NCBI RefSeq assembly: GCF_904846155.1
Contig: NZ_CAJGZP010000001.1
Span: forward strand, 3,224,001 to 3,288,000
DNA length: 64,000 bases
From: Psychrobacter fulvigenes
GTDB lineage: Bacteria; Pseudomonadota; Gammaproteobacteria; Pseudomonadales; Moraxellaceae
Reading direction: 5' to 3'
Notes under the pieces: model-generated
What the model saw: the letters and a program-made list of their open reading frames with translations, nothing else
Told to the model about the DNA's origin: nothing
Databases searched by the model: none
Made by a program: the position numbers and the translations under genes
Shown: piece after piece, positions 1 through 9,079 of the stretch
Position numbering within the stretch: position 1 is the first letter of the stretch
Layout of the letters: each line of letters opens with the position of its first letter

Positions 1-49
1 ACCTTAAGCAAAATGAGCTATCTAATCGTTGTTATGACAGTTATGAGGC
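1..49 (+). repeat. Displaced 49-bp copy of IS630 transposase DNA at the window edge
   Basis: Bases 1-49 are identical to 472-520 and to 23894-23942 inside the IS630 ORFB. At base 50 the sequence jumps back to a point earlier in the same element (equivalent to 23472). The junction would fit a tandem duplication of about 471 bp inside the element, or an assembly error at a contig edge. I see no clear microhomology at the join. Confidence 0.9.
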
Positions 50-630
50 AAAAAACTTTATAGCACAGGTTAAGGCGTCACTGCCTACTGATGTGAGCCT
101 AGATCAAGTGGACATCTGGTTTCAAGATGAAACTCGAATAGGACAACAAGGCTCATTGACCAGAGTTTGGCATTACCGCGGTGGGCGACCTCGACTGATC
201 AAGCAGCAACAGTTTCATTCCGCTTATCTGTTTGGTGCCTTTTGTCCAGCGACAAAGAAGGCTGTCGGCTTAGTACTGCCTTTCGTTAATAAACACACCA
301 TGTTATTGCATATGCAAGAGATTAGTAAAGCCGTTCCAAAAGGACGTCATGCGGTGGTGGTGATGGACGGCGCATTATGGCATCAACCAAGCTTGAATCA
401 GGCTAATGTCACTATGCTTAAACTACCGCCTTATTCACCTGAGCTTAATCCCTCTGAGAGGGTATGGCAGTACCTTAAGCAAAATGAGCTATCTAATCGT
501 TGTTATGACAGTTATGAGGCTATTGTCGATGCCGCATGCTTGGCTTGGAATAATCTACTTAAACAGCCACAAAGGATTCGGTCTTTAACTGCTCGTACCT
601 GGGCGCAACTTTAATTGTTGGGTTTGGTAT
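50..630 (+). mobile_element. IS630-family element, right-hand part only
   Basis: This stretch matches 23472-24052 of the complete copy downstream, with one difference noticed (about base 591, giving Ala instead of Thr). It ends in the terminal repeat GGGTTTGGTAT, followed by TA, the dinucleotide that IS630/Tc1-type elements target. The left end and ORFA are missing. The element sits inside a minus-strand membrane-protein gene whose first 53 codons survive to its right. Confidence 0.88.
51..614 (+). pseudogene. IS630-family transposase ORFB, 5'-truncated copy
   Basis: This is the C-terminal, catalytic part of an IS630-type DDE transposase. The three acidic clusters are visible: WFQDE near the start, VVMDGALWH in the middle and LNPSERVWQYLK near the end. 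The N-terminal DNA-binding half (ORFA in the complete copy at 23000-23485) is absent, because the frame opens at the displaced junction at base 50. Without the helix-turn-helix part it should not transpose by itself, though it could be mobilised by the complete copy. The ORF from a GTG at 93 is open to TAA at 612-614. Confidence 0.85.
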
Positions 631-787
631 TATATTTGCGTAGCGAGACAGGATCTTGCCAAGCCACGATCGTCCATGGAATCGCCACCGTCAAAAACGC
701 CGCCATGCTAATGGCTAGTGTCGCCATTGGAAACTGCCAAAACCAAGGATCGTTATAGAAGCCTTGCCAATATGAGAACACATCCAT
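611..787 (-). pseudogene. N-terminal fragment of a membrane protein cut by IS630 (possibly sterol desaturase family)
   Basis: On the minus strand an ATG at 787, preceded by AGGTG, opens a frame that runs to the IS630 end and stops 19 bases inside it. About 53 native residues remain, followed by five codons from the IS terminal repeat. The peptide starts MDVFSYWQGFYNDPWFWQFP and continues with a hydrophobic helix (ATLAISMAAFLTVAIPWTIV) and then DPVSLRKY. This aromatic N-terminus, single helix and LRKY pattern resemble the start of sterol desaturase / fatty-acid hydroxylase family proteins, but the His-box region that would prove it is missing. The remainder of the gene should lie left of the window. 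That it is a real interrupted gene is well supported; the family is a guess. Confidence 0.55.
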
Positions 788-1025
788 ATGTCACCTATTG
801 TTTGATCGCAAATATAACAGAGTAATAGAACTTTGACCGATTAGCCAGTCATTCACTATCCAGTCACTACCAAACTAGTTAGACCTATCAGTCATTACGT
901 TCAAGTAAACATAGCAAGTTAAGGAATATGGCAGATGCGATTGATTCAAAGTTCAATTATAGTGGCTATTAATTAATAAAAATTAACCAATATAGATATT
1001 TAAACTTTTAAAAAGGAAGTCAGGC

Positions 1026-1709
1026 ATGGATTGGGCAGGTATTTTTATTCACGACACCACTTGGACATTTGCCGTTGAGGTCGCTCTACGCGCAGCGGTT
1101 ATGTTTGGCCTTATTATTATGTTTTTGCGCTTTACGGGTAAGCGCGGCGTGCGTCAGCTGTCTATCTTTGAGCTGACCATTATTTTATCGCTAGGCTCTA
1201 TCGCTGGTGACCCCATGTTCACCGAGGACTTACCGATTATCCAAGCCGTGATTATCATGAGTGTAGTGATTGCCATGTACCGCTTGTCTACTTGGTTTAT
1301 GATGAAGTACCAGCCTTTTGAATATCTATTGGAAGGCAAGCCAATCTATATCGTCGAAAACGGTCTGTTGGTACTAGAAAAAATTAAGCAAGGCAAGATG
1401 TCGCATGATGAGTTTTTCTCTGAGATGCGCAGGCAAGGAGTTGAGCATTTGGGTCAAGTTCGCATTGGTCTACTTGAGACCGATGGTAACTTTAGCTTGG
1501 TATTATACCCTCTAGATGACACTCTTTATGGCCTGCCGCTGTTCCCCAAACCCTACAAAGCCGTCACGCAAGTAGAGCCGAGCTTTCACTACGCCTGTAT
1601 GTATTGCGGCAACGTCGACCGTCTCACGCGCGCTGATGAGCTATGTATGCGCTGTAAAAATAAAAGCAGACGTTGGGCGAAAGCCATTAATAATGAAATC
1701 GTGACTTAA
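1026..1709 (+). CDS. DUF421 / YetF-like inner-membrane protein with C-terminal zinc ribbon
   Basis: This 227-residue protein has three hydrophobic segments in its first 95 residues (about 15-35, 45-62 and 70-90), followed by a soluble domain. The stretch RFTGKRGVRQLSIFELTIIL and the later PIYIVENG are typical of the DUF421 (YetF/YcaP) family, whose cellular role is poorly known. An extra feature is a Cys4 cluster near the C-terminus, CMYCGN and CMRC, which looks like a small zinc ribbon. The start is supported by AAGGA about ten bases upstream. It stands alone between the interrupted membrane-protein gene and a palindromic repeat. Family assignment is firm; function is unknown. Confidence 0.85.
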   Translation: MDWAGIFIHDTTWTFAVEVALRAAVMFGLIIMFLRFTGKRGVRQLSIFELTIILSLGSIAGDPMFTEDLPIIQAVIIMSVVIAMYRLSTWFMMKYQPFEYLLEGKPIYIVENGLLVLEKIKQGKMSHDEFFSEMRRQGVEHLGQVRIGLLETDGNFSLVLYPLDDTLYGLPLFPKPYKAVTQVEPSFHYACMYCGNVDRLTRADELCMRCKNKSRRWAKAINNEIVT

Positions 1710-1732
1710 TTTAAATGAATTTCCAGCATTCC

Positions 1733-1880
1733 TATAGTGAGTCCTAAATAAAAAGAGTACAGCTTTTACAGCGTGCTACTGGTATAAATTTTCTTTGCTT
1801 GCTGTGCGACTTCGTCACTCCAGAGGCTGCAAAAATTCATCCCAGTAGCACTCTATTTATTTCATAGTGGATCGACTATA
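1733..1880 (+). repeat. MITE-like palindromic repeat, copy A (148 bp)
   Basis: The element begins TATAGT and ends ACTATA. Its core (1775-1849) is bounded by near-perfect 18-bp inverted repeats, GCTACTGGTATAAATTTT at the left and the reverse complement of GCTACTGGGATGAATTTT at the right. Three related copies lie at 19977-20125, 33603-33739 and 56679-56815, all intergenic. The shared ends, palindromic form and lack of coding suggest a non-autonomous mobile element. It lies just downstream of the YetF-like gene. Confidence 0.85.
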
Positions 1881-2008
1881 TTATCGAAGCTTATCAAATC
1901 CTTACTGTTAACAAGGCTTTACTAAAAAGGCTCACTATATACAATTGAGTGCTGGCAGTTACCCTTCTTCATAACTCTCAAACACTCGTAACCTATATAT
2001 AGCCTATA

Positions 2009-2848
2009 CTAGGGCGTGTCATCAATTAGCATAGATATTTCAGAATAAGCTATACTTAGATCGTATTTAGGAATTTGAGCTCAATGACTATGACAAGACG
2101 ACATGCCCTACGTGATGACCAATGGGAGAGAATTAAAGACATTCTACCTGGTAAACCAAGTGACGTTGGTGTTACTGCAAAGGATAACCGCTTGTTCGTA
2201 GAAGCGGTTCTGTACCGTTACAAGACCGGCATACCTTGGCGTGACCTACCTGAACGCTTTGGCGACTTCAGAGTGATTCATACTCGTTTTAGTCGCTGGT
2301 CAAAAAAGGCGTATGGGAGCAGGTTTTTAATCAACTCTCTGAACAATCCGATGACGAATATGCCATGCTAGATGCCACGATTGTTAAAGCCCACCAGCAC
2401 AGTGCTGGAAAAAAGGGATCAAGCCATTGGACGCAGCAAAGGTGGACTGACGACTAAAATACATACTCGAACAGATGCGCTAGGCAATCCTACGGCTTTT
2501 ATCTAACAGGTGGGGCAGCTCATGATCTGTGTGGCTCAGATGAATTGCTTGATGTCAGTATTAGCCAAACGTGGCTTGCCGATAAAGCTTACGATGCTGA
2601 TGCCCGCGTTATTGAACCGATTAAAGCAGTGCAAGGTAATGCAGTTATACCATCTAAGTGTCATCGGCTGCAGCCAAGAGACTTCGATAAAGAGCTTTAT
2701 AAAGCGAGGCACCTAATAGAGAACTTCTTTGCCAAGATTAAGCAGTATCGTGCGATTGCCACTCGCTATGATAAGTTAGCCAGTCATTTCCTTAGTGCCA
2801 TTCACTTAGTTTCTTGTGTCGTTTGGCTTAATTGATGACACGCCCTAG
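2009..2848 (+). mobile_element. IS5-family element (IS427-like), decayed transposase, intact ends
   Basis: Perfect inverted ends CTAGGGCGTGTCATCAATTA occur at 2009-2028 and, in reverse complement, at 2829-2848. The outermost CTAG may include target sequence. The 840-bp size, the GGGCGTGTC ends and a two-frame transposase fit the IS427 subgroup of IS5. The transposase frame is broken more than once, so the copy is probably immobile by itself, but its ends are still usable in trans. Confidence 0.88.
2075..2835 (+). pseudogene. IS5-family transposase, multiply frameshifted
   Basis: The first part (from 2075, with an in-frame ATG at 2084) encodes the typical N-terminus [20 protein letters not shown] and [18 protein letters not shown]. 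At an A6 run near 2305 the expected protein continues in another frame, which in this subgroup can be a programmed -1 shift. Two further breaks look like decay: one near 2408 where a conserved GKKGDQAIGRSKGG-like stretch is out of frame, and one near 2500 where one T is missing before LTGGAAHDL. The C-terminal catalytic part, with DKAYDAD, ARHLIENFFAKIKQYRAIAT and VSCVVWLN, is intact in 2545-2835. A functional transposase is unlikely. Confidence 0.85.
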
Positions 2849-3031
2849 AGGTAGTGAAGTTATTTGGATCAATCGTAGTCAATCATAAATAAAAACCCTA
2901 AGAAAAAAGCATCACCACTATAACGTATCGATTTTATTTAGGATTGACGATACCCATCCACTCACCCTTCATCATTAAATATATATTTAAAATAATAACT
3001 AAAAAATAATGCAAGATATAAGGAAAAAATC

Positions 3032-3505
3032 ATGAAAAAATTATTAATGACATCAGTAATCGCTGTCTCCAGTTTATTTACTATCGCTGCTTGCTCTCAG
3101 GGTGGAGGAATGACAAATCCTGCTCCACACCATAATATGAATATGCAACATTACAGCCAAGCACAAATGCCACAAAACATGATATCTAACATGGCAACTG
3201 AGCTTAACTTAACTGCCAGTCAGCAAGCTCAGATACAGGCTATTAGGCAGAATAACCGTGGTACTGGTATACAGAACCACAATGCGATGATGCAAGTACT
3301 GACTCCTGAGCAGCGTCAAAAACTTAGCCAAATACAATCGCAGCGTATGAACCAAGATGGCCGTATGTTGAATCAGGATCATGGTAATCGTATGCATCAA
3401 GGCGGTCATATGATGAATCAAAACAATCGCATGCATAAAGGTGGACAGATGAATATGAATCAAAAGCAAAATATTCAGAACCAAAATAGAAATATGAACC
3501 AATAA
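3032..3505 (+). CDS. Spy/CpxP-like (LTXXQ) lipoprotein with Met/His/Asn/Gln-rich tail
   Basis: The 157-residue product starts with a lipoprotein signal (MKKLLMTSVIAVSSLFTIAAC; lipobox IAAC, modified Cys at 21), so it should be anchored in a membrane facing the periplasm. Two LTXXQ-type motifs are visible, LTASQQAQIQAIRQ near residue 60 and LTPEQRQKLSQIQ near 90; these mark the Spy/CpxP family of periplasmic chaperone or metal-stress proteins. The last 60 residues are repetitive and built almost only from Met, Asn, His, Gln, Gly and Arg (MHQGGHMMNQNNRMHKGG), which could bind Cu or other soft metals. No partner gene is adjacent. A terminator follows at 3539. Family moderately sure; metal binding is an inference. 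Confidence 0.72.
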   Translation: MKKLLMTSVIAVSSLFTIAACSQGGGMTNPAPHHNMNMQHYSQAQMPQNMISNMATELNLTASQQAQIQAIRQNNRGTGIQNHNAMMQVLTPEQRQKLSQIQSQRMNQDGRMLNQDHGNRMHQGGHMMNQNNRMHKGGQMNMNQKQNIQNQNRNMNQ

Positions 3506-3538
3506 CGTCTAAAAACGAAAAACTGTCTAACCTGAATA

Positions 3539-3574
3539 ATAAAAGCGCATCCGTTGACTCTGATGCGCTTTTTC
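3539..3574 (+). terminator. Rho-independent terminator after the LTXXQ lipoprotein
   Basis: AAAAGCGCATC pairs with GATGCGCTTTTT across a 10-base loop, with a T run on the plus strand, 34 bases after the lipoprotein stop codon. Confidence 0.85.
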
Positions 3575-3765
3575 CTATTAAGCTGTGTTGAACATATCTA
3601 GTCTACAGACCTAAACCTTCTTTAGGTGATATAAGCCTCTTTTCTTCTCTCTGAATATGACAACTTCCCAAATGGCGATGCCAACCGTACCCAGACAGCA
3701 TTGAATTATAATTGATGTATAGTAAGGTTTGTTTATACCTCAAATAATAACAACGGATTGCCCTT

Positions 3766-5298
3766 ATGCTGTTAGACATCCTGCTAACCATTCACTTTAT
3801 ATTAATAATACTAATCTCCCTACGCGTGCTTGCCCGCCAAGACTTTACGTCTCCTGCACGCTTAGCATGGCTGGTGGTATTATTTATCTTGCCTTATCTT
3901 GGCGTGCTGGTTTATTGGATGTTTGGCGAGCTGCGTCTGGGTCGCGGCTTCACAGAGCAATCGCAGCAAATTATTGAGGACCTGCATAAGCACAATCCTG
4001 AAGTACTCGGTAATGATAGCGCCCTGATAAAGTCCGTCAAACCTGAGTATCGGGCTGCTTTTGCTTATGCGGCTAATATCACAGGCTTTCATACCACAGT
4101 GGGCAATCATGCTGAGTTGATGGCAGATGCCGATGAGACTCGCAGACGTATGATTGCCGACTTCGATGCGGCGACTGAACAGATTCATGTGCTGTATTAC
4201 ATTTGGCTCGTCGATGGAATGGGTATTGATACAGCTCAAGCTTTGATGCGAGCGGCACGGCGCGGAGTCACTTGTCGGGCGATGGTCGATGGGATGGGTT
4301 CACGTAAGCTAGTGCGCTCCAAGCTATGGCAAGAGATGCAGGACGCGGGCGTAGAGGTCAGTGTGGCGCTACCGATTCGCAACCTCATAAAGGTATTCTT
4401 GTTTAGCCGTATTGATTTGCGTAATCACCGCAAAATCACGGTAATCGATGGCAAGATTGGCTATTCTGGCAGCCGCAATTGCGCCGACCCCGAGTTTCGC
4501 GTAAAGCCAAAGTACGCGCCATGGGTAGATATCATGCTACGTATGCAAGGCCCTGTGGTGGCGCAAAACCAGATGTTATTTGCCAGCGATTGGCTGATCA
4601 AAAACCCTGATACGCCGCTAGACAGCTTTATTTATCATACTGATTCTGATACTGAGCTTTATACAGTGTCTGATAAAAAGACACAAGAAGCTGGGCAGTT
4701 GAAGAATAAACAACCAGAGGATAAACAGATAGAGGATAGAGAGATAAAAGGCTTTGCCGCGCAAGTCTTCGCTGATGGCCCAACCAAGCGTCATGGGACA
4801 ACGCCGCAGTTTTTGGGCGCATTGATTAGCCAAGCTCAGCGCACCTTGATTATCTCGACCCCCTACTTTGTCCCCGATTACTCTTTAGTCAGCATCCTAT
4901 GTGCCACTGCTTATCGCGGTGTAGAGGTGACGATGATTTTCCCCAAGCACAATGATTCTTTCGTCGTCGCCGCCACCAGCCACAGCTTCTATTGGCAATT
5001 ACTTGAAGCAGGGATAAAAATTTATGAGTATAAGCCAGGCTTGCTTCACGCCAAGACCTTGACCGTCGATGGAGAGATTGGTCTCATTGGCTCAACCAAT
5101 TTAGACTTGCGTAGTTTTGATTTAAATTATGAAAACAACGTGGTTTTTAGCGATGAAGCGCTGACTGCCAAAATTGTTGAGCGCCAATACCAGTACATCG
5201 CAGACTCTGAACAAATATTATTTGAACAGGTAAAAAACTGGCCGTTATCCTATCGGATTTGGAATAATATCGTCGCTACTATGGGGCCGATACTGTAG
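3766..5298 (+). CDS. clsA: Cardiolipin synthase (phospholipase D family)
   Basis: This 510-residue membrane enzyme should condense two phosphatidylglycerol molecules to cardiolipin and glycerol. Two N-terminal hydrophobic segments (about 2-22 and 32-52, the second ending in YWMFGELRLGRG) match the family layout. The two HKD active sites are complete: HRKITVID with His221, Lys223 and Asp228, and HAKTLTVD with His428, Lys430 and Asp435, each followed by a G-S-x-N pattern (GSRN, GSTN). Residues about 285-325 form a charged, low-complexity insertion (KTQEAGQLKNKQPEDKQ). The 3' end overlaps the convergent rlmA gene by 20 bp. Length and motifs are typical; confidence is high. Confidence 0.93.
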   Translation: MLLDILLTIHFILIILISLRVLARQDFTSPARLAWLVVLFILPYLGVLVYWMFGELRLGRGFTEQSQQIIEDLHKHNPEVLGNDSALIKSVKPEYRAAFAYAANITGFHTTVGNHAELMADADETRRRMIADFDAATEQIHVLYYIWLVDGMGIDTAQALMRAARRGVTCRAMVDGMGSRKLVRSKLWQEMQDAGVEVSVALPIRNLIKVFLFSRIDLRNHRKITVIDGKIGYSGSRNCADPEFRVKPKYAPWVDIMLRMQGPVVAQNQMLFASDWLIKNPDTPLDSFIYHTDSDTELYTVSDKKTQEAGQLKNKQPEDKQIEDREIKGFAAQVFADGPTKRHGTTPQFLGALISQAQRTLIISTPYFVPDYSLVSILCATAYRGVEVTMIFPKHNDSFVVAATSHSFYWQLLEAGIKIYEYKPGLLHAKTLTVDGEIGLIGSTNLDLRSFDLNYENNVVFSDEALTAKIVERQYQYIADSEQILFEQVKNWPLSYRIWNNIVATMGPIL

Positions 5299-6259
5299 GA
5301 CGCGTTTTTTGCAAAATATAAACCACAAATTTGGCTTCGGTGTCAAAGGCTTGCGTCTTAGCTGTTGCCAGTAATGCTTGACGCTTCTCACTACGCGCAC
5401 GATACGCATAAGGGGTCATGGTCAATAAATCAGCGAGAACATCTGCCGACAGCGATAACGCCGTGTTGATGTAATGTGTTCCTATTAGCGTAAAATACGG
5501 CGCTAGCTCGTGCAAAAACTTATCAGAGTCGTGCTCACGGACACTATCAAATAACGCCTCGCGTATGGTTGTTAAATGCCCGACATCAGGCTTAGCAATG
5601 AGTAAATAACCCTCATCTTGCAGAGCTTTTGCAAAGGCTTCTGGCAATATCGGACTAAAGATACTGCTAATACCTGCCATGCTATGCGGCGCTAGTGGCA
5701 AATTGGCAGCACTGGTCACTAGTGGATAAATAGCGGCCATTTTATTTGGCGTATTGTTTTGTGTGCCTTTTTGCTCATCGCTTTGCTGATACCACAGTCT
5801 ATTTGCCGTTTTACTCACCTTAGCCAGACTGGCAACGGCGGGCTTACTGATATCAGCAGCGACTAAGACATCCATCCCCGTTTGCGCCATCGCCTGCGTG
5901 TAATAGCCCTCGCCGCAGCCAATATCCAGCCAGTTGACGGATGTTTTATTCTGCTCAATTTTTGGTTCAGTAATGAGATTATCTTGCGCCAGCAGCTGTG
6001 CCATTTGCTGACAGATGAATACCTGTAGTGGCTCATAATATCCTGCATTTAAAAACCGTTGACGCGCATCGATAGACGCTTGGCTGTCACCGGGGGCTTT
6101 AGACTTTTTTTGTTGCACTGGCAGTAGATTGACATAGCCCTGACGTGCCACATCAAATGGATGCAAGGTTTGCTTGGGGCTCAGGCTACCGTCACAGCGC
6201 CACGTATCTGCAGCGGGTGTTAATGGTGACTGACAAAGTGGGCAAATAAATAAGGTCAC
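5279..6259 (-). CDS. rlmA: 23S rRNA (guanine-N1)-methyltransferase RlmA
   Basis: The enzyme methylates N1 of a guanine in 23S rRNA (G745 in E. coli) using S-adenosylmethionine. An N-terminal zinc site begins CPLC and is followed by a further Cys and a His. The RlmA signature YVNLLPVQQKKSKAPGDS is clear, and the SAM-binding motif reads WLDIGCGEGYYTQAMA. The frame is open from a TTG at 6280, but I prefer the GTG at 6259 because it puts CPLC five residues from the start, close to the E. coli protein. Residues about 155-185 are a Gln/Asn-rich insert. It faces clsA convergently with a 20-bp overlap. Confidence 0.9.
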   Translation of the reverse strand: MTLFICPLCQSPLTPAADTWRCDGSLSPKQTLHPFDVARQGYVNLLPVQQKKSKAPGDSQASIDARQRFLNAGYYEPLQVFICQQMAQLLAQDNLITEPKIEQNKTSVNWLDIGCGEGYYTQAMAQTGMDVLVAADISKPAVASLAKVSKTANRLWYQQSDEQKGTQNNTPNKMAAIYPLVTSAANLPLAPHSMAGISSIFSPILPEAFAKALQDEGYLLIAKPDVGHLTTIREALFDSVREHDSDKFLHELAPYFTLIGTHYINTALSLSADVLADLLTMTPYAYRARSEKRQALLATAKTQAFDTEAKFVVYILQKTRPTVSAP

Positions 6260-6322
6260 TGGTATCTCGAAATCATACAAATATGGCTAGCATCTTAGCA
6301 AATTTTGCTATGCATAAGTGAC

Positions 6323-6359
6323 AAAAAAGCCATCCCTGATGCTTCAGAAATGGCTTTTC
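6323..6359 (-). terminator. Terminator of the mraY end of the cell-wall cluster
   Basis: AAAAGCCAT pairs with ATGGCTTTT over a 16-base loop. On the minus strand it lies about 25 bases after the mraY stop and ends in a T run, so it should end the rsmH-to-mraY transcript. Confidence 0.8.
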
Positions 6360-6382
6360 ATATACTGTCGAATATTTGCAGC

Positions 6383-7501
6383 TTAACGCAGTTTTAAAGT
6401 CATCAAACCTAATACCACCAGTACAATGGCAATAATCCAAAAACGCACCACCACTTGGGTTTCTTTCCAGCCAATTTCTTCAAAGTGATGATGTAATGGC
6501 GCCATGCGGAACACACGTTTTTTGCGCAGTTTATAGGAGCCGACTTGTAGTATTACTGACACGGCTTCGGCAACGAACAGACCACCCATGATCGCAAAAG
6601 CAATCTCTTGGCGTGACATCACCGCAATCGTACCCAGCATCGCGCCCAGTGCCAATGCCCCTACATCCCCCATGAATACCTGTGCAGGATGAGCGTTGAA
6701 CCATAAAAAGCCCAGACCAGCGCCTATCATCGAGCCACAAACAATAATCACCTCAGAATTATAGGGGATATAAGGAACCGATAAATACTCTGAGAATCGT
6801 ATGTCACCTGATACATAGGCCATCGCTCCCAAGCCTGCAGCAACTAAAACTACTGGCAAGATAGCCAAACCGTCCAAGCCATCCGTTAAGTTGACCGCAT
6901 TAGAAGCGCCATTAATCACAAAATAGGTGAAGACAATAAAAGCAATGCCAAAAGGCACAGCGGAGAATGGAATAATCCAGTTCTTAAAGACGGGCAATAA
7001 TAAATCCTGCATCTCACGGGTCGTACTGATATCCGGCTGCTGAGTGGCAATATAATATAAAGAAACGCCTACGAATAGGGCGCCCATTGACAGCCAAAAG
7101 TACTTTTTGCGGGCGATCAAACCTGTAGGGTTTTTATGTTTGATTTTGAGCCAATCATCAGCCCAGCCAACCGCTCCAAAGATGACCATCACTACCAGCA
7201 AAATCCAAACGTAGGGATTATTCAAGCGCGCCCATAATAAGGTGGACACGCCAATGGAGGTCAAAATCAACACCCCACCCATGGTAGGTGTACCTGTTTT
7301 AATCAGGTGCGACTGTGGTCCATCGTTGCGTATAGCCTGACCATACTTGAGTGTACGCAAATGCCGTATAACACGGCCACCAAACAGCAAGCTGAACCCA
7401 AGCGCGGTGATAACGGCCAATAGCGCCCGCAGTGTCAACGAAGAAACCGCAGTAAACGGCGTATAATACTGGCCAAGCCAGCCAAACAACCAAACTAACA
7501 C
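6383..7501 (-). CDS. mraY: Phospho-N-acetylmuramoyl-pentapeptide-transferase
   Basis: MraY transfers phospho-MurNAc-pentapeptide from UDP to undecaprenyl phosphate, making lipid I at the inner membrane. The 372-residue protein has about ten membrane helices and the family landmarks [18 protein letters not shown], the Asp motif [13 protein letters not shown], a [16 protein letters not shown] segment and the histidine motif [11 protein letters not shown]. Length is normal (about 360). It is the last gene of the minus-strand cluster, three bases downstream of murF, so the two are almost certainly co-translated. Confidence is very high. Confidence 0.97.
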   Translation of the reverse strand: MLVWLFGWLGQYYTPFTAVSSLTLRALLAVITALGFSLLFGGRVIRHLRTLKYGQAIRNDGPQSHLIKTGTPTMGGVLILTSIGVSTLLWARLNNPYVWILLVVMVIFGAVGWADDWLKIKHKNPTGLIARKKYFWLSMGALFVGVSLYYIATQQPDISTTREMQDLLLPVFKNWIIPFSAVPFGIAFIVFTYFVINGASNAVNLTDGLDGLAILPVVLVAAGLGAMAYVSGDIRFSEYLSVPYIPYNSEVIIVCGSMIGAGLGFLWFNAHPAQVFMGDVGALALGAMLGTIAVMSRQEIAFAIMGGLFVAEAVSVILQVGSYKLRKKRVFRMAPLHHHFEEIGWKETQVVVRFWIIAIVLVVLGLMTLKLR

Positions 7502-7504
7502 CGC

Positions 7505-8956
7505 TTACTCCTTTATTAGCGCATCAATAAGTGTTTCCATTTCCATGGAACGAGAGCCTTTAAACAACACAGTACAAGGCTGAGCTTGCTGCTCCTGCAA
7601 ATATGGCTGCAAGTACTGCAAGAGACTGCTCTTATCATCAAATGCATGTGCACTAATGCCGCCGATTTCGTCCGCGCCAGCCACGCTATATTTGGCATAC
7701 TCACCTACACAGAGCAGCACATTGATACCTGCTGCTGCAATGGTACGACCGAGACTTTGATGCTCACTGATAGCCGCCTCACCAAGCTCAGCGATGTCAC
7801 CGAGCACCATTACTTGCGTACCCGTCTGCGCCGCCAATACTTTGGCAGCTGCACGTACGGAGTGCGGGTTGGCATTATAAGTATCATCGATCAAACGGTG
7901 CATACCTAGCAGCTGACTGTTCAGGCGACCCTTGGCAGGGCGCGAGTTTTCGAGACCGATGACGATATCAGCGATATCGATCTTTAGGGCATGAGCACAG
8001 GCCGCAGCGGCAAGCGCATTATTGACATTATGCTCACCTGCCAATGGTAGATTGATATCCTGAACCTGACCGCCGACATGCAATTTAAACTCACTGCGCT
8101 CAGGCTCAACATCGAGGTGGCTGGCGCTGACATCAGTATTGCCAAAACCAATCACTTGTGAGGTATATTTTTCAGCGATACGGCGTAACTGGTTGGCATA
8201 GTCATCTTTATCAGGAACAATCGCAAATTGCGTATCACTTAAGGCATGATAAATCTCTGCTTTGGTTTGGCAAATACCATCACGGCTACCAAACTCACCC
8301 AAATGCGCTGTACCAATATTTAAAATACAAGCCACATCAGGACGGACAATCTCAGTGGTATAAGCAATCTCACCGATATGATTGGCTCCAAGCTCTAATA
8401 TCGCATAACGATGATGGTCTGATAACTCAAGCAGCATCATCGGTACGCCCAAGTCGTTGTTCAAATTGCCGCGAGTGATTAGCGTTGGTGCAAGGCGACC
8501 AAAGATACTACCTAGCATCTCTTTACAAGTGGTCTTGCCACTAGAGCCAGTAATGGCAATCACGGTCAAGTCTTGATGTTGCTGGCGACGAAAAGCGGCC
8601 AGTTGACCCAATGCCAAACGGGTATCATTGACGATCAGCTGCGGGATTTTATTAGCAATGGAAGTAGTAATCGGACGCGAGACAATAGCAGCAATCGCAC
8701 CTTTTTCTGCAGCGACATCGATATAATCATGTCCATCAAAATTATCGCCACTTAATGCCAAAAAGATATCGCCGGCTTTGATGGTGCGGGTATCGGTGGT
8801 GATACGCTTACTGGTGACGTTAGCGTCTGTCTTCGTTGGCGCTGTTGGTGCAGAGTGCCAGCGGCTCTCAAGCGTCGCTGTTGCCGCGAGCAAATTATCT
8901 GCTTGCCAGACATAAAGCCCTTGCGACTGGCTGCTGTTATCATTATCAGCTGTCAT
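7505..8956 (-). CDS. murF: UDP-N-acetylmuramoyl-tripeptide--D-alanyl-D-alanine ligase
   Basis: MurF adds D-Ala-D-Ala to UDP-MurNAc-tripeptide in the cytoplasm. The 483-residue protein shows the Mur-ligase ATP loop ITGSSGKTTCKEML, the central ELGANHIGEIAY and the C-terminal DTYNANPHSVRAA and VLGDIAELGE segments. A short N-terminal extension (MTADNDNSSQSQGLYVWQAD) precedes the usual fold. It sits between murE (123-bp gap) and mraY (3-bp gap). Length and motifs are normal. Confidence 0.96.
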   Translation of the reverse strand: MTADNDNSSQSQGLYVWQADNLLAATATLESRWHSAPTAPTKTDANVTSKRITTDTRTIKAGDIFLALSGDNFDGHDYIDVAAEKGAIAAIVSRPITTSIANKIPQLIVNDTRLALGQLAAFRRQQHQDLTVIAITGSSGKTTCKEMLGSIFGRLAPTLITRGNLNNDLGVPMMLLELSDHHRYAILELGANHIGEIAYTTEIVRPDVACILNIGTAHLGEFGSRDGICQTKAEIYHALSDTQFAIVPDKDDYANQLRRIAEKYTSQVIGFGNTDVSASHLDVEPERSEFKLHVGGQVQDINLPLAGEHNVNNALAAAACAHALKIDIADIVIGLENSRPAKGRLNSQLLGMHRLIDDTYNANPHSVRAAAKVLAAQTGTQVMVLGDIAELGEAAISEHQSLGRTIAAAGINVLLCVGEYAKYSVAGADEIGGISAHAFDDKSSLLQYLQPYLQEQQAQPCTVLFKGSRSMEMETLIDALIKE

Positions 8957-9079
8957 AGTTTTTACCTTGTATGGTGACTTGCTTATCTTTTGCTTATCGC
9001 ATGTTGTCTGCTGTCATCATCTTTCTATTTATAGAAAATAAAACAGACAAAAAAGTAAATTTTGCACTCAACTTATTAG

